Origin: an uncultured Bacteroidales bacterium
Lineage (GTDB): Bacteria > Bacteroidota > Bacteroidia > Bacteroidales > Bacteroidaceae
Assembly: GCA_902798425.1 (NCBI GenBank)
Contig: CADBWR010000003.1
Coordinates: 1 to 64,000 of the forward strand
Reading direction: 5' to 3'
DNA: 64,000 nucleotides
Shown here: positions 14,557 to 22,837 of the stretch, one piece after another
How positions within the stretch are numbered: the stretch's first letter is position 1
Layout: each line of letters starts with the position of its first letter
Notes under the pieces: model-generated
Database searches by the model: none
What the model saw: only the letters and a program-made list of their open reading frames with translations
Told to the model about the DNA's origin: nothing
Translations under genes and position numbers: made by a program

Positions 14557-15894
14557 TTAGAAGTTGAGTTCCTTGCCGCGGTAGAAGTTGAGCAGCGCAT
14601 GCTGATACAACAGCTCATAGCGTGCCTGTACCAAGTTGCTCTCTGCTTTCAGATAGTTATTCTTAGCCTCATTGAACTCAGTGATGGTGGCCTTGCCATT
14701 CTCATACTTAGCTTGCACCAGCGTAAAGGCATCCTGACTCGACTGGGCAGCAGCCTCACTGCTATGGTATTTCGAATCGGCGGCAACGGCATTATAGTAC
14801 ACCTGCTGAATTTCCTTATAGAGCGCCTTCTTCACATTCTCCAACTGCAACTGCTGATTGTCATAGTCCAAGCGGGCAGAACGGATGTTGTTACGCGTCT
14901 GGAAACGGGCAAAGATAGGCACATTAAGACTCAGTCCGATATACTGGCTGAAGTTGTTCTTCATCTGTGTGGCGAAGGGATCAGCCTTGATACCATCAGT
15001 CTTGTAGTAGTTTGACTGCAAGCCAGCGCTGAAATTCAGCGTAGGATAGAGTGCAGACTTCGCTATTTTGATGCTACGCTCAGAAGCCGTCAGGCGAAGA
15101 TTTTCAGCCTGCACCTCAGGTTTCAGGGCCAGCGCTTCCTGGTAGATGGCATCTGGAGAAAGGAGTGAAGACTGAAGCGTGAAGAGCGAAGCGTTTGAAT
15201 CTACGTTAGGACGGACGATGGAGAAGCCCTCAGGTGAGGACAGTTCCAGCAGCTGTGTAAGGGCCAGGATAGACAGCTGGAGATTGTTGTCTGCCTGTGT
15301 AGCTGTCAGACGGGCCTGTGCCAGTGTGGACTGCTGTTGGGATACCTCGGCAGGACTGGCCTTGCCATTCTTCAAGAAGGCCTCCAGTCGCGCCACCTGT
15401 GCTGAGTCAATAGCAATCTGGCGATGTGCCACCTCAGCAATCTCCGTATCGTAGAGAATCTGCACATAGGCTTTAGCCACCTGCATGCTGATGTCGTCCT
15501 TGGCCTTCTCCAGGTCCTTCGTAGCCGCCTCAAGGTTCAGCTGGTTCAGCTTAATCTGGTTGGGAATTCTGAAACCAGTAAAGAGCGGAACTGTCGTACC
15601 GAGACTGAAGCTGGTAGAGTTGGTAGAACGGTTGGTATAGGTATTGTCGAGCGTCAATCCACGTCCGAAGGAGAAACTCTCAGAAGCAGAGGCGCTAAGG
15701 TCGGGCAGTCGTGAATTTCTGGCTGTCGACAACTGGAGGTCACGCTGCTTGCGCTGATTGTCTTTCTGCTTGATGCTGATGTTATGGTCAATAGCATAGT
15801 CAGCACACTGACGCAGCGTCCAGGGAGTCTGCGCATGGAGGGGCTGCGCAAGAAGGGTTGCTACGACATAGCAACTTATGGAACGGTACTTCAT
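14557..15894 (-). CDS. TolC-family outer-membrane efflux protein
   Basis: 445 residues with a signal peptide ending LLAQPLHAQ, then TPWTLRQCADYAIDHNISIK, the usual first helix of TolC/OEP proteins. Two repeats with long coiled-coil helices follow (QLNLEAATKDLEKAKDDISM, and later QLENVKKALYKEIQQVYYNA). It should form the trimeric exit duct of the transporter encoded upstream. It is the last of five genes (ATPase, two permeases, adaptor, TolC), with a 3-bp gap after the adaptor. There is no obvious lipobox Cys. Confidence 0.92.
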   Translation of the reverse strand: MKYRSISCYVVATLLAQPLHAQTPWTLRQCADYAIDHNISIKQKDNQRKQRDLQLSTARNSRLPDLSASASESFSFGRGLTLDNTYTNRSTNSTSFSLGTTVPLFTGFRIPNQIKLNQLNLEAATKDLEKAKDDISMQVAKAYVQILYDTEIAEVAHRQIAIDSAQVARLEAFLKNGKASPAEVSQQQSTLAQARLTATQADNNLQLSILALTQLLELSSPEGFSIVRPNVDSNASLFTLQSSLLSPDAIYQEALALKPEVQAENLRLTASERSIKIAKSALYPTLNFSAGLQSNYYKTDGIKADPFATQMKNNFSQYIGLSLNVPIFARFQTRNNIRSARLDYDNQQLQLENVKKALYKEIQQVYYNAVAADSKYHSSEAAAQSSQDAFTLVQAKYENGKATITEFNEAKNNYLKAESNLVQARYELLYQHALLNFYRGKELNF

Positions 15895-15897
15895 AGC

Positions 15898-17007
15898 TTA
15901 TTCATTATCGTCAGTAATCTTCTCAGGGCCACGAACCTTATCCTTGGCAGTAAGACCCTTCTTTATCTCAACATTCACACCATCAGAGAGGCCTGTTTCA
16001 ACCTGTGTGCGCTCATAGCTCTTCTCCTTACCCTCACCTTTTATTACATATACGAAGGTGCTGTCGCCACTAAACTCAATGGCACTCTCAGGAATGCTAA
16101 GCACTTTGTCTGCCCTGGCCAGCACGATTTCTGCGTTAGCACTATAGCCAGAGCGTATCTTGCCACCTTCAACCAACTTGACGGCAGCCTTGATTTCAAA
16201 CTGGTTGGCACCATTGCTCTCCACAGCCTTTGGCGAGATATACTCCAGGGCAGCGTCGAACTTCAGGTCTTGCAGAGCACCGATGGTAATCTTCATATTC
16301 ATGCCATTCACCAGCTGGCCCACCTCAGTCTCGTCGATATTGCCACGGAAGATGAGGTCGTTCATGTTAGCCACCGTAGCGATGGTGGTACCATCATTGA
16401 AGGTATTAGAGAGAATCACCGAGTTACCCACCTTGACAGGGATGTCGAGGATGACGCCGCTGATGGTACTTCTGATGAGTGTCGACGATGCGTTGGCATT
16501 GGACTTCGACACGCCATCTCTTATCACTTCCAAGGCATCCTCTGCAGCCATTTTCTCATGCTTAGCCTGGTTCAGCGCCTGCTTGCTCTTGTCATACTCA
16601 TCAGCAGACACGAGTTTCTGATTGTAGAGGTTCTCTTCTCTGTTAAAGTCTGTCTGAGCCTGTTTCAAGTTGATATCTGCCAGACGGACACGCATCTCTG
16701 CCGAACTCAGCTGGTTCATATCAGGAATCACCTTTACCTTGGCAATGACATCGCCAGCCTTCACATAGTCACCCGGTTCCTTATACAGTTCCGCAATGAT
16801 GCCAGAAATTTGCGGCTTGACATTCACCTCGTTGCGAGGCTCTATCTTACCAGTGATAATGGTGGTTTTCTGGATGCTGTCCAACTGGGGTGTAAACTCG
16901 TTGTAGACCACTTCCTTGGGTTGGCTCTTCTGCCAAAGGAACACGAATGTCCCGATGAAAATCAGCGCTACGATAGCGAAGATGATCAGTTTGCTGTACT
17001 TTTTCAT
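15898..17007 (-). CDS. MacA-like periplasmic adaptor (membrane fusion protein)
   Basis: 369 residues. An N-terminal membrane anchor (IIFAIVALIFIGTFVFLW), then the lipoyl half ITGKIEPRNEVNVKPQISG, a helical hairpin (residues about 95-175), the second lipoyl half and beta-barrel domains (SGYSANAEIVLARADKVLSI). It links the inner-membrane MacB-like permeases to the TolC protein. The gene is separated from the upstream permease gene by 100 bp that hold two identical 21-bp palindromes. Substrate unknown; antibiotics, peptides or lipoproteins are all possible for the family. Confidence 0.9.
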   Translation of the reverse strand: MKKYSKLIIFAIVALIFIGTFVFLWQKSQPKEVVYNEFTPQLDSIQKTTIITGKIEPRNEVNVKPQISGIIAELYKEPGDYVKAGDVIAKVKVIPDMNQLSSAEMRVRLADINLKQAQTDFNREENLYNQKLVSADEYDKSKQALNQAKHEKMAAEDALEVIRDGVSKSNANASSTLIRSTISGVILDIPVKVGNSVILSNTFNDGTTIATVANMNDLIFRGNIDETEVGQLVNGMNMKITIGALQDLKFDAALEYISPKAVESNGANQFEIKAAVKLVEGGKIRSGYSANAEIVLARADKVLSIPESAIEFSGDSTFVYVIKGEGKEKSYERTQVETGLSDGVNVEIKKGLTAKDKVRGPEKITDDNE

Positions 17008-17043
17008 ATTGTTGATATTTTTAGTTGTTTTCTAATTTGGGGT

Positions 17044-17102
17044 GTCAGCGACGGAATCGCTGACAACACTATTTTCTTCATGTCAGCGACGGAATCGCTG
17101 AC
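17044..17102. repeat. Two identical 21-bp palindromes, 38 bp apart
   Basis: Copies at 17044-17064 and 17082-17102, each gtcagcga-N5-tcgctgac. They fall in the gap between the permease stop (17108) and the adaptor start (17007), so they would form two RNA hairpins inside the operon transcript. Confidence 0.85.
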
Positions 17103-17107
17103 CACTA

Positions 17108-18361
17108 CTATTCATCTCGCATGGCGTCGACGGGTTTGATGCTCATGGCACGCGCTGCCGGTGCCAGACCAGCCAGTACACCCAGCGAACTCACGACGAA
17201 GGCGCAGAGGATGGCTGTCCAGAAGCCTATCTGGAAGTGGGCCATCACGATGCCATCCTCCGTATTGCCCAGTTCGAGCATCTGCAGTATCATCACACCG
17301 AAAAGGATACCACTCATGCCTGCCACCAGTGTGAGTACGATACTCTCCGAGATAATTTGTGAGAGAATCATCCGCGGGGTGGCTCCAATGGCACGGCGAA
17401 TACCAATCTCTGTGGTGCGCTCGCGAACAGTCACCATCATGATGTTCGACACGCCGATGGCACCAGCCAGCAAAGTTCCCAGACCCACGAGCCAGACGAG
17501 GAAGTTGACACCACGGAACAGGTTGTCGAGCATCTGGAAGAGCACCTCCGTATTGAACACTGTAGCACCCTTCTCGTCTGTTGGGTCTACGAAGTGAGCC
17601 ATCGTCACGGATTCGCGGATGCGGTCGGTCAACTTGGACATCACTACGCCCTTGCGTCCTGTAGCTACCAGCATGTCTATCTGGTTACCACGGTTGTAGG
17701 TTTCCTGCAACAGTGTCATGGGCAGTGTGACCTTCTCTTCTGCACGACCATTGATGTTCATATTCGTCGAGGCATAGTCAACACCTATCACCTCGTAGTA
17801 GGTAGAGTCGATGCGTATCTTCTTGCCGCAGGGGTCGCCACCGTCCTTGAAGAGATCCTTGTATATCTTCTTGCCAAGGACACACACCTTGCGGTGCTCT
17901 TTGATGTCCATCTCGTTGATGTAACGGCCATAGTAGAGTTTGGGAGCCACCACCAGTGCATATTCCGGCGACGTACCTTGTATGCGTGGCGAGGTCTTCT
18001 GGTCGCCATAGTAGGCGGTGTTGGAGCGTCCCCAGGGCGAGAAGAGCACGGGGGCTATCACGTCCAACTCTGGTACGCGCTGGCGCAATCGGCCAATATC
18101 CTTCTGGTCCATGCTCCACCAACGACCCTTGCGGAACCCCTTGTAGGCCTTCGTGGTCTGTTGCGGCCAGATGAAGACAGTGTTCTGAGCAAAGCCCTCG
18201 AAGTTCTTTTCGAGCAACTCCTGCAGTCCCTGTCCGCCTCCCATCAGCGCCACGAGCATAAACACGCCCCAGAACACGCCGAAACCTGTCAGGAATGAGC
18301 GCGACTTGTTGCGTGTCAGCGTGTCGAGTATTTCTCTGTATGAATCTAAATCTATTCGCAT
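17108..18361 (-). CDS. MacB-like ABC permease (FtsX family), second copy
   Basis: 417 residues, four membrane segments: one near the N-terminus (SFLTGFGVFWGVFMLVALMG), then a large periplasmic MacB_PCD domain, and three C-terminal ones (VNFLVWLVGLGTLLAGAIGV, then ILSQIISESIVLTLVAGM, then a last pair-like segment). The motif NIMMVTVRERTTEIGIRRAI is typical of FtsX-type permeases. It and the neighbouring permease probably form a heterodimer driven by the ATPase at 19694-20413. A heptamer array separates the two permease genes. Confidence 0.92.
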   Translation of the reverse strand: MRIDLDSYREILDTLTRNKSRSFLTGFGVFWGVFMLVALMGGGQGLQELLEKNFEGFAQNTVFIWPQQTTKAYKGFRKGRWWSMDQKDIGRLRQRVPELDVIAPVLFSPWGRSNTAYYGDQKTSPRIQGTSPEYALVVAPKLYYGRYINEMDIKEHRKVCVLGKKIYKDLFKDGGDPCGKKIRIDSTYYEVIGVDYASTNMNINGRAEEKVTLPMTLLQETYNRGNQIDMLVATGRKGVVMSKLTDRIRESVTMAHFVDPTDEKGATVFNTEVLFQMLDNLFRGVNFLVWLVGLGTLLAGAIGVSNIMMVTVRERTTEIGIRRAIGATPRMILSQIISESIVLTLVAGMSGILFGVMILQMLELGNTEDGIVMAHFQIGFWTAILCAFVVSSLGVLAGLAPAARAMSIKPVDAMRDE

Positions 18362-18367
18362 AATTTT

Positions 18368-18399
18368 ATGCTTAATGCTTAATTCTTAATGCTTAATTA
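18368..18399. repeat. Heptamer array (ATGCTTA)n
   Basis: Four heptamers plus a partial one between two permease genes. The upstream gene's TAA stop (minus strand, 18397-18399) is its last triplet. Confidence 0.88.
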
Positions 18400-19656
18400 G
18401 TCGGCGCGGAGTGCCTCGATGGGACGGATGCGGCTTGCCTTATAAGCAGGGATGAGTCCGGCAATGGTACCAGCGATAATCATCACCATGGTAGCCTCGA
18501 TACACACGTCCAGACCGACTGTCGGGTCCAGGAACATGGTGGCTTGGAAGAGTCCTGTGTCAATAACCTCATGACCGATGGTGGCATCCATATACTCATT
18601 GACTGCCACGCCCAGCACCATACCAATATATCCAAAAAACGTCGTGATGATGACACTCTCGATGATGATCAGTTTCAGGATGCTCCAGGGCTTCGCACCT
18701 ATCGCCTTACGGATGCCAAACTCGTGGGTGCGCTCCTTGACGGTGATGAGCATGATATTCGACACGCCTACAATACCTGATAGCAGGGTGAACAGACCCA
18801 CCACCCACAATGCTGTGCGGATGATGCCGATACCCTTCTGCATCTGCAGGTTCTGCGTGTAGCCGTTCCATATCCATACGGCACGCTCGTCGTCAGGATG
18901 CGCCTGGTGGTTGCCGTTCAGTCGACGGCGATACACTTTCTCAAAGGTCTCGTTGGCCTCTTCCGTCTTCAGTCCGTGGAAGGTAAACTCGATGTTGCCT
19001 ATGCTGTTGTTGTTGGCACCAAACACGTTCTTGATAGTAGTATAAGAAGCATACGCCGAGGTTTCGCCATCGCCCGTGCTCTTGTAGATGCCCACCACCT
19101 TGAAAGACATATTGCCCAGTTTGATGTTTTTGCCCAACAGCCGCTTGCAGTCTTTCGGTTCCAGTTCCTTGGCCTGGTTATCCGCCAGCACCAGCACCTT
19201 GCGTTTCTCCTTCAGGTCTATCTGGTTGATGTGTCGGCCACAAAGCAGGTCGCGCTTCAAAATCTGACTGTGTATGGGGTAGACACCCATAATCTGCAGG
19301 TTGTTCAGGTACTGTTCGCCATAGCTCACCGTAGCACTGTGGTAGTAGACGGCACCCACGTCGTCGATGGTGCTCGCAAACTCCTTCTCGGTGGCAGCCA
19401 GGTCCTTGGTGTTCAGTTCGATGCCTCGTCCCTCGCTCAAACCCTTATAGGCTTTCGAGGTATAGCCGCCATAAGCCTCCATCGAGTTAGTAAGCCAGTT
19501 GCTGGCCTGCTTCACGTTGGCATTGATGAGTCCGTTGCCTGCACCCAACAGCACGATAATCATAAAGATGCCCCACGCCACTGCGAATCCTGTCAGTGTC
19601 GTGCGCAACTTGTTGCGTCGTGCCGTCTGCCATATTTCACTAATGATATCTCGCAT
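18397..19656 (-). CDS. MacB-like ABC permease (FtsX family), first copy
   Basis: 419 residues of the same architecture as its neighbour: N-terminal membrane helix (TLTGFAVAWGIFMIIVLLGA), periplasmic MacB_PCD domain, and three C-terminal membrane helices with NIMLITVKERTHEFGIRKAI. It follows the ATPase gene by 37 bp. The periplasmic domains of the two permeases differ strongly, so they are paralogues with distinct halves of a heterodimer rather than a recent duplication. Confidence 0.92.
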   Translation of the reverse strand: MRDIISEIWQTARRNKLRTTLTGFAVAWGIFMIIVLLGAGNGLINANVKQASNWLTNSMEAYGGYTSKAYKGLSEGRGIELNTKDLAATEKEFASTIDDVGAVYYHSATVSYGEQYLNNLQIMGVYPIHSQILKRDLLCGRHINQIDLKEKRKVLVLADNQAKELEPKDCKRLLGKNIKLGNMSFKVVGIYKSTGDGETSAYASYTTIKNVFGANNNSIGNIEFTFHGLKTEEANETFEKVYRRRLNGNHQAHPDDERAVWIWNGYTQNLQMQKGIGIIRTALWVVGLFTLLSGIVGVSNIMLITVKERTHEFGIRKAIGAKPWSILKLIIIESVIITTFFGYIGMVLGVAVNEYMDATIGHEVIDTGLFQATMFLDPTVGLDVCIEATMVMIIAGTIAGLIPAYKASRIRPIEALRAD

Positions 19657-19693
19657 AATTCTCTAGTTATTCCAGTTTAGCTAGTACTACTAG

Positions 19694-20413
19694 TTATTTC
19701 ATCAAGCCTCCACTACCGAAGGGTGATGCGTTGTGGTCAAGGTTTTCTTCTATCTGTCCGATGATGCCGTCCTTGATATGGACAATCTTGTTGGTCTCGT
19801 TGGCCACACCACTCTCGTGGGTTACCACAACGATGGTCATGCCGTCGTCCTGGTTCAGTTTCTTCAGCAACTGCATCACCTCTACCGATGTCTTCGAGTC
19901 GAGGGCTCCCGTAGGTTCGTCAGCCAGAATAATCTGAGGTTTGGTAATCAGTGCGCGGGCAATGGCTACGCGTTGCTTCTGACCACCGGAGAGTTCGTTG
20001 GGATAGTGTTCAGCCCAGTCGAGCAGTCCCAGACGGTCGAGATACTCCAGGGCAAGCGTATGACGCTTGCGCCTGGAAACCCCTTGATAAAATAGTGGCA
20101 ACTCAACATTTTCTACTGCTGTCTTAAAAGAGATGAGGTTGAATGACTGGAAGATAAATCCGATCATCTTGTTACGATACTCTGCTGCGCGACGCTCGGA
20201 GAGGTTCCAGATGGGGACACCCGCCAATTCGTAGGTTCCTGAGTCGTAGTTGTCAAGAATACCCAATATATTCAGTAAGGTACTCTTGCCAGAGCCCGAC
20301 GCTCCCATGATGCTGACAAATTCTCCCTTCGCGATGTCGAGAGATATGCCTTTCAGTACATGGAGTGGCTGGGCACCCTGGTAGGTTTTGTTGATGTCTT
20401 GTAAGTGAATCAT
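19694..20413 (-). CDS. MacB/LolD-type ABC ATPase
   Basis: 239 residues: Walker A GASGSGKST, Q-loop FQSFNLISFKTAVENV, signature LSGGQKQRVAIARAL, Walker B IILADEPTGALDSKTS, H-loop VVTHESGVA. These are hallmarks of the MacB/LolD/FtsE group that energises FtsX-type permeases. It is the first gene of the exporter operon; the GntR regulator gene ends 66 bp upstream on the same strand and the gap holds a heptamer array, so transcription may run through from the regulator operon. Confidence 0.94.
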   Translation of the reverse strand: MIHLQDINKTYQGAQPLHVLKGISLDIAKGEFVSIMGASGSGKSTLLNILGILDNYDSGTYELAGVPIWNLSERRAAEYRNKMIGFIFQSFNLISFKTAVENVELPLFYQGVSRRKRHTLALEYLDRLGLLDWAEHYPNELSGGQKQRVAIARALITKPQIILADEPTGALDSKTSVEVMQLLKKLNQDDGMTIVVVTHESGVANETNKIVHIKDGIIGQIEENLDHNASPFGSGGLMK

Positions 20414-20419
20414 CTTTAT

Positions 20420-20454
20420 AATGCTTAATGATTAATGCATAATGCTTAATGTTT
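20420..20454. repeat. Heptamer array (AATGCTT)n
   Basis: Five units: aatgctt, aatgatt, aatgcat, aatgctt, aatgttt. It lies 7 bp upstream of the ABC ATPase start codon, where a ribosome site would be. Confidence 0.88.
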
Positions 20455-20479
20455 TACCTATTGGACGGAAGAAGGGAGG

Positions 20480-20836
20480 CTATAGTTGCGCAGCGTATGT
20501 CTCTTTAACATCTTCTAACGTAATGCCCAGCAGTTGCATCTGGCGGAACAGTTCGGGCAACTTATTGTCGATGAAGTCGCGGCGACGCTCGTCCAGAATT
20601 TGCTCTTTCGCACCAGGAGAGACGAAGTAGCCCAAGCCACGCTTATTATAAATAATGTTCGCGCGAGCTAACTCGTCATAGGCTTTCACTGCGGTGTTGG
20701 TATTCACCTCCAGCAACACAGCATATTCGCGCACACTAGGAATGCGGTCGTCATCTTTATATTTTCCTGCAAGAATCTCATCGCAGAGGCGGTCAGCCAT
20801 CTGGATGTATATTGCTTTATCGTTTGTAAATGTCAT
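20480..20836 (-). CDS. GntR-family (YtrA-type) repressor
   Basis: 118 residues: winged helix with AIYIQMADRLCDEILAGKY, RIPSVREYAVLLEVNTNTA and GLGYFVSPGA, then a short C-terminal dimerisation helix pair (DNKLPELFRQMQLLGITLED). The absence of a large effector domain places it in the YtrA subfamily, which controls adjacent ABC transporters. ATG 20836 overlaps the stop of the membrane gene by 4 bp (ATGA), showing coupling. A matching operator, agtgta-N12-tacact, lies at the head of the operon at 22602-22625. Confidence 0.92.
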   Translation of the reverse strand: MTFTNDKAIYIQMADRLCDEILAGKYKDDDRIPSVREYAVLLEVNTNTAVKAYDELARANIIYNKRGLGYFVSPGAKEQILDERRRDFIDNKLPELFRQMQLLGITLEDVKETYAAQL

Positions 20837-21696
20837 ACGTTTAACCATTTATTGTTAATAACCTGCATACGGGTAAAGAGCTTATACGATGCCCAGTAGT
20901 GAACAAAGATAAGCAAGGTCACTGCCGTATTCAGAATATAGAAGAGGGGATGGAATGTTTGCGTATAGGTCTTCGTCTTCTCGTCCCATGTACCCGTGAC
21001 GAACTCGATGTCCATGCTGTTCCAGTCTATCTGGTTTAGAAGCATTGTCAGCAGGATGGCGACAAGAACTATCGTGCAGCTGGTCAGCAGGAACTGCTGG
21101 CGACGGAACAGCGTGCCACCCACAATATAGAGCGAGTGGGTGTAGAATATCCAGGCTAAGAGCATCCATGCCATCTGCCAATGTTCGGCGGGCGCAGGAC
21201 CTAAGGCATTAGCAAATGGTTTGAGGGGACCCCATATCACTATACGTCCCGTCAGCCAGTCAATTAACACGCGCAGACCATCAGCCAACAGATAGGCGCC
21301 AATGGTGATAACAGCCAACCAAAGTACGGAGAGCAACAGGTTGATGGTGTATTTCTCCAGATTGGACACGGGCCAGAGTAGGAAGGCTGAGCGTTTGCGG
21401 GTGTCCTTCATGCCTGAGAATAGGAAGCTGGCACCGAAGAGCATCGAGAAACAGAAGAAAATCATGCCAAAAGCGAAGGACGCCTCTACGTGATTGGTAT
21501 AAGTCCTGATAACTTCCTCCGTTGGGAAACTGTTTATGAGAGTGTCGTATTGCGTTCCCTGCACGCGGGTAAAGAACAGGTCGGCCATAAACATGACGAG
21601 GGTAAAGATACCGAAGAGGCGAATCCACGTCTTGCGCAGTACGAGGAACTGGCACTTCAGTGCCTGTGAGAATCTATTTATATTAAATGTACTCAT
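20833..21696 (-). CDS. ABC transporter membrane subunit of the YtrA-type system
   Basis: 287 residues with six predicted membrane segments, e.g. MIFFCFSMLFGASFLFSGM, LLLSVLWLAVITIGAYLLAD and FYILNTAVTLLIFVHYW. The segment after the second helix (KDTRKRSAFLLWPVSNLEKY) is the common cytoplasmic loop of ABC-2-like permeases in these GntR operons. It lies between the ATPase and repressor genes and must be the membrane partner of the ATPase. The substrate is unknown; related systems respond to cell-envelope antibiotics. Confidence 0.82.
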   Translation of the reverse strand: MSTFNINRFSQALKCQFLVLRKTWIRLFGIFTLVMFMADLFFTRVQGTQYDTLINSFPTEEVIRTYTNHVEASFAFGMIFFCFSMLFGASFLFSGMKDTRKRSAFLLWPVSNLEKYTINLLLSVLWLAVITIGAYLLADGLRVLIDWLTGRIVIWGPLKPFANALGPAPAEHWQMAWMLLAWIFYTHSLYIVGGTLFRRQQFLLTSCTIVLVAILLTMLLNQIDWNSMDIEFVTGTWDEKTKTYTQTFHPLFYILNTAVTLLIFVHYWASYKLFTRMQVINNKWLNV

Positions 21697-21736
21697 AATT
21701 ATATATTCGTTTAATTCGTGAAATTCGTGGTTTCTT

Positions 21737-22567
21737 TTACGATACAGGTCCTGTCTTTGCGGTAGTTTTGTAGTTAAACAAAAGTTCGAGGTTCACTTGC
21801 GTCTCGGCATCGCCTTCCTGACGATGGCAGATGACCGCATTGCCCTGCAAGGTAGGCTCGGCATAGAGAACACTGTCGTCCATTTGCTGGGGCGTACGGT
21901 ATTCGAAGGTGTACTGATCCTGTATCTCCTGCATGGAGGCATTCAGCAATACCGAGTGCTGGTCGAGGATAAGGATGTGGTCGAGCATCTGTTCTACGTC
22001 ATGCACCTGATGGGTAGAAATCATCACTGTACGTTCCTCTGTCATGTGCTGAGCTATGACTTTGCGGAACTGCGACTTCGACGGGATGTCCAGTCCGTTG
22101 GTGGGCTCATCCATCAACAGATACTTGGTGTTGGTAGCCATGGCAAAGGCGATGTAGGCCTTCTTACGCTGACCCATAGACAGCTTGCCCAAATGTACAT
22201 CTGCCGGCAACTCGAAATCAGCCAGACAACCCTGCAGGATTTCGTCGGAGAAATTGGGGTAGAAAGGTTTGTAGAGTTTCACATATTCTGAGAGGCAGAT
22301 GGCAGGCATCTCGAACTCTTCGGTCACAAGGAAGATGTCACGGAGCGTTTCGGGCAGGCGGTCTTTTGTTGCAACTGCATCGCAACAAACAGTGCCATGG
22401 GCAGGGCGCAACAGACCAGAGAGCAGGTAGAGCAGCGTCGACTTACCTGTACCGTTCTTTCCCAACAGACCGTAGATGCGGTCTTCCTCCAGTCTGAGAC
22501 TGAAATCATCGAATACCAGATGCTTTGATCCGGCATACTTGAAACAAATGTTCTTTACTTCTATCAT
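21737..22567 (-). CDS. ABC transporter ATPase of the YtrA-type system
   Basis: 276 residues: Walker A GKNGTGKST, signature LSMGQRKKAYIAFAM, Walker B YLLMDEPTNGLDI, H-loop ISTHQVHDVEQ. The C-terminal extension of about 60 residues is variable, as in other ABC-2 ATPases. It is the first gene of the operon ATPase-permease-GntR, behind a TACCTTTG box and a palindromic operator, so the system is probably induced when the GntR protein releases. Confidence 0.92.
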   Translation of the reverse strand: MIEVKNICFKYAGSKHLVFDDFSLRLEEDRIYGLLGKNGTGKSTLLYLLSGLLRPAHGTVCCDAVATKDRLPETLRDIFLVTEEFEMPAICLSEYVKLYKPFYPNFSDEILQGCLADFELPADVHLGKLSMGQRKKAYIAFAMATNTKYLLMDEPTNGLDIPSKSQFRKVIAQHMTEERTVMISTHQVHDVEQMLDHILILDQHSVLLNASMQEIQDQYTFEYRTPQQMDDSVLYAEPTLQGNAVICHRQEGDAETQVNLELLFNYKTTAKTGPVS

Positions 22568-22601
22568 AATAGGTATTATTAGTTGATATTTACACTGTAT
22601 T

Positions 22602-22634
22602 AGTGTACCACTTTAATAGTACACTGCAAAGGTA
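22602..22634 (-). promoter_or_regulatory. YtrA-type operator and -7 box
   Basis: agtgta (22602-22607) and tacact (22620-22625) form a dyad with a 12-bp gap, just downstream of the TACCTTTG box (minus, 22627-22634) and over the expected start of transcription. A second tacact at 22591-22596 makes a shorter dyad with the same agtgta. The half-sites match those reported for Bacillus YtrA. Confidence 0.75.
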
Positions 22635-22803
22635 AGGCAAAAATCATGTAACTTCCAAATAATTTGGCAAAAAACTATCAATATTTAACTTCCATTAAGA
22701 AATGAGACCTAACACATACCGCTGAGAAAAACTCAACAATTGTTAATTTAGGGGCATTGGTAGATTAGCATTTTGAAGATTTGGTGATAAAGGGCTTTAT
22801 TGC

Positions 22804-22811
22804 TACCTTTG
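22804..22811 (+). promoter_or_regulatory. -7 box of the histidine kinase gene
   Basis: TACCTTTG, 26 bp before the ATG. Confidence 0.7.
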
Positions 22812-22837
22812 CAGTAACATAACCGTATTAGGAAACT

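Noticed and set aside
15784..17139. 451-codon plus-strand frame opposite tolC and the adaptor gene
   Set aside because: Spans two real genes on the other strand; the translation is not protein-like and has no domain.
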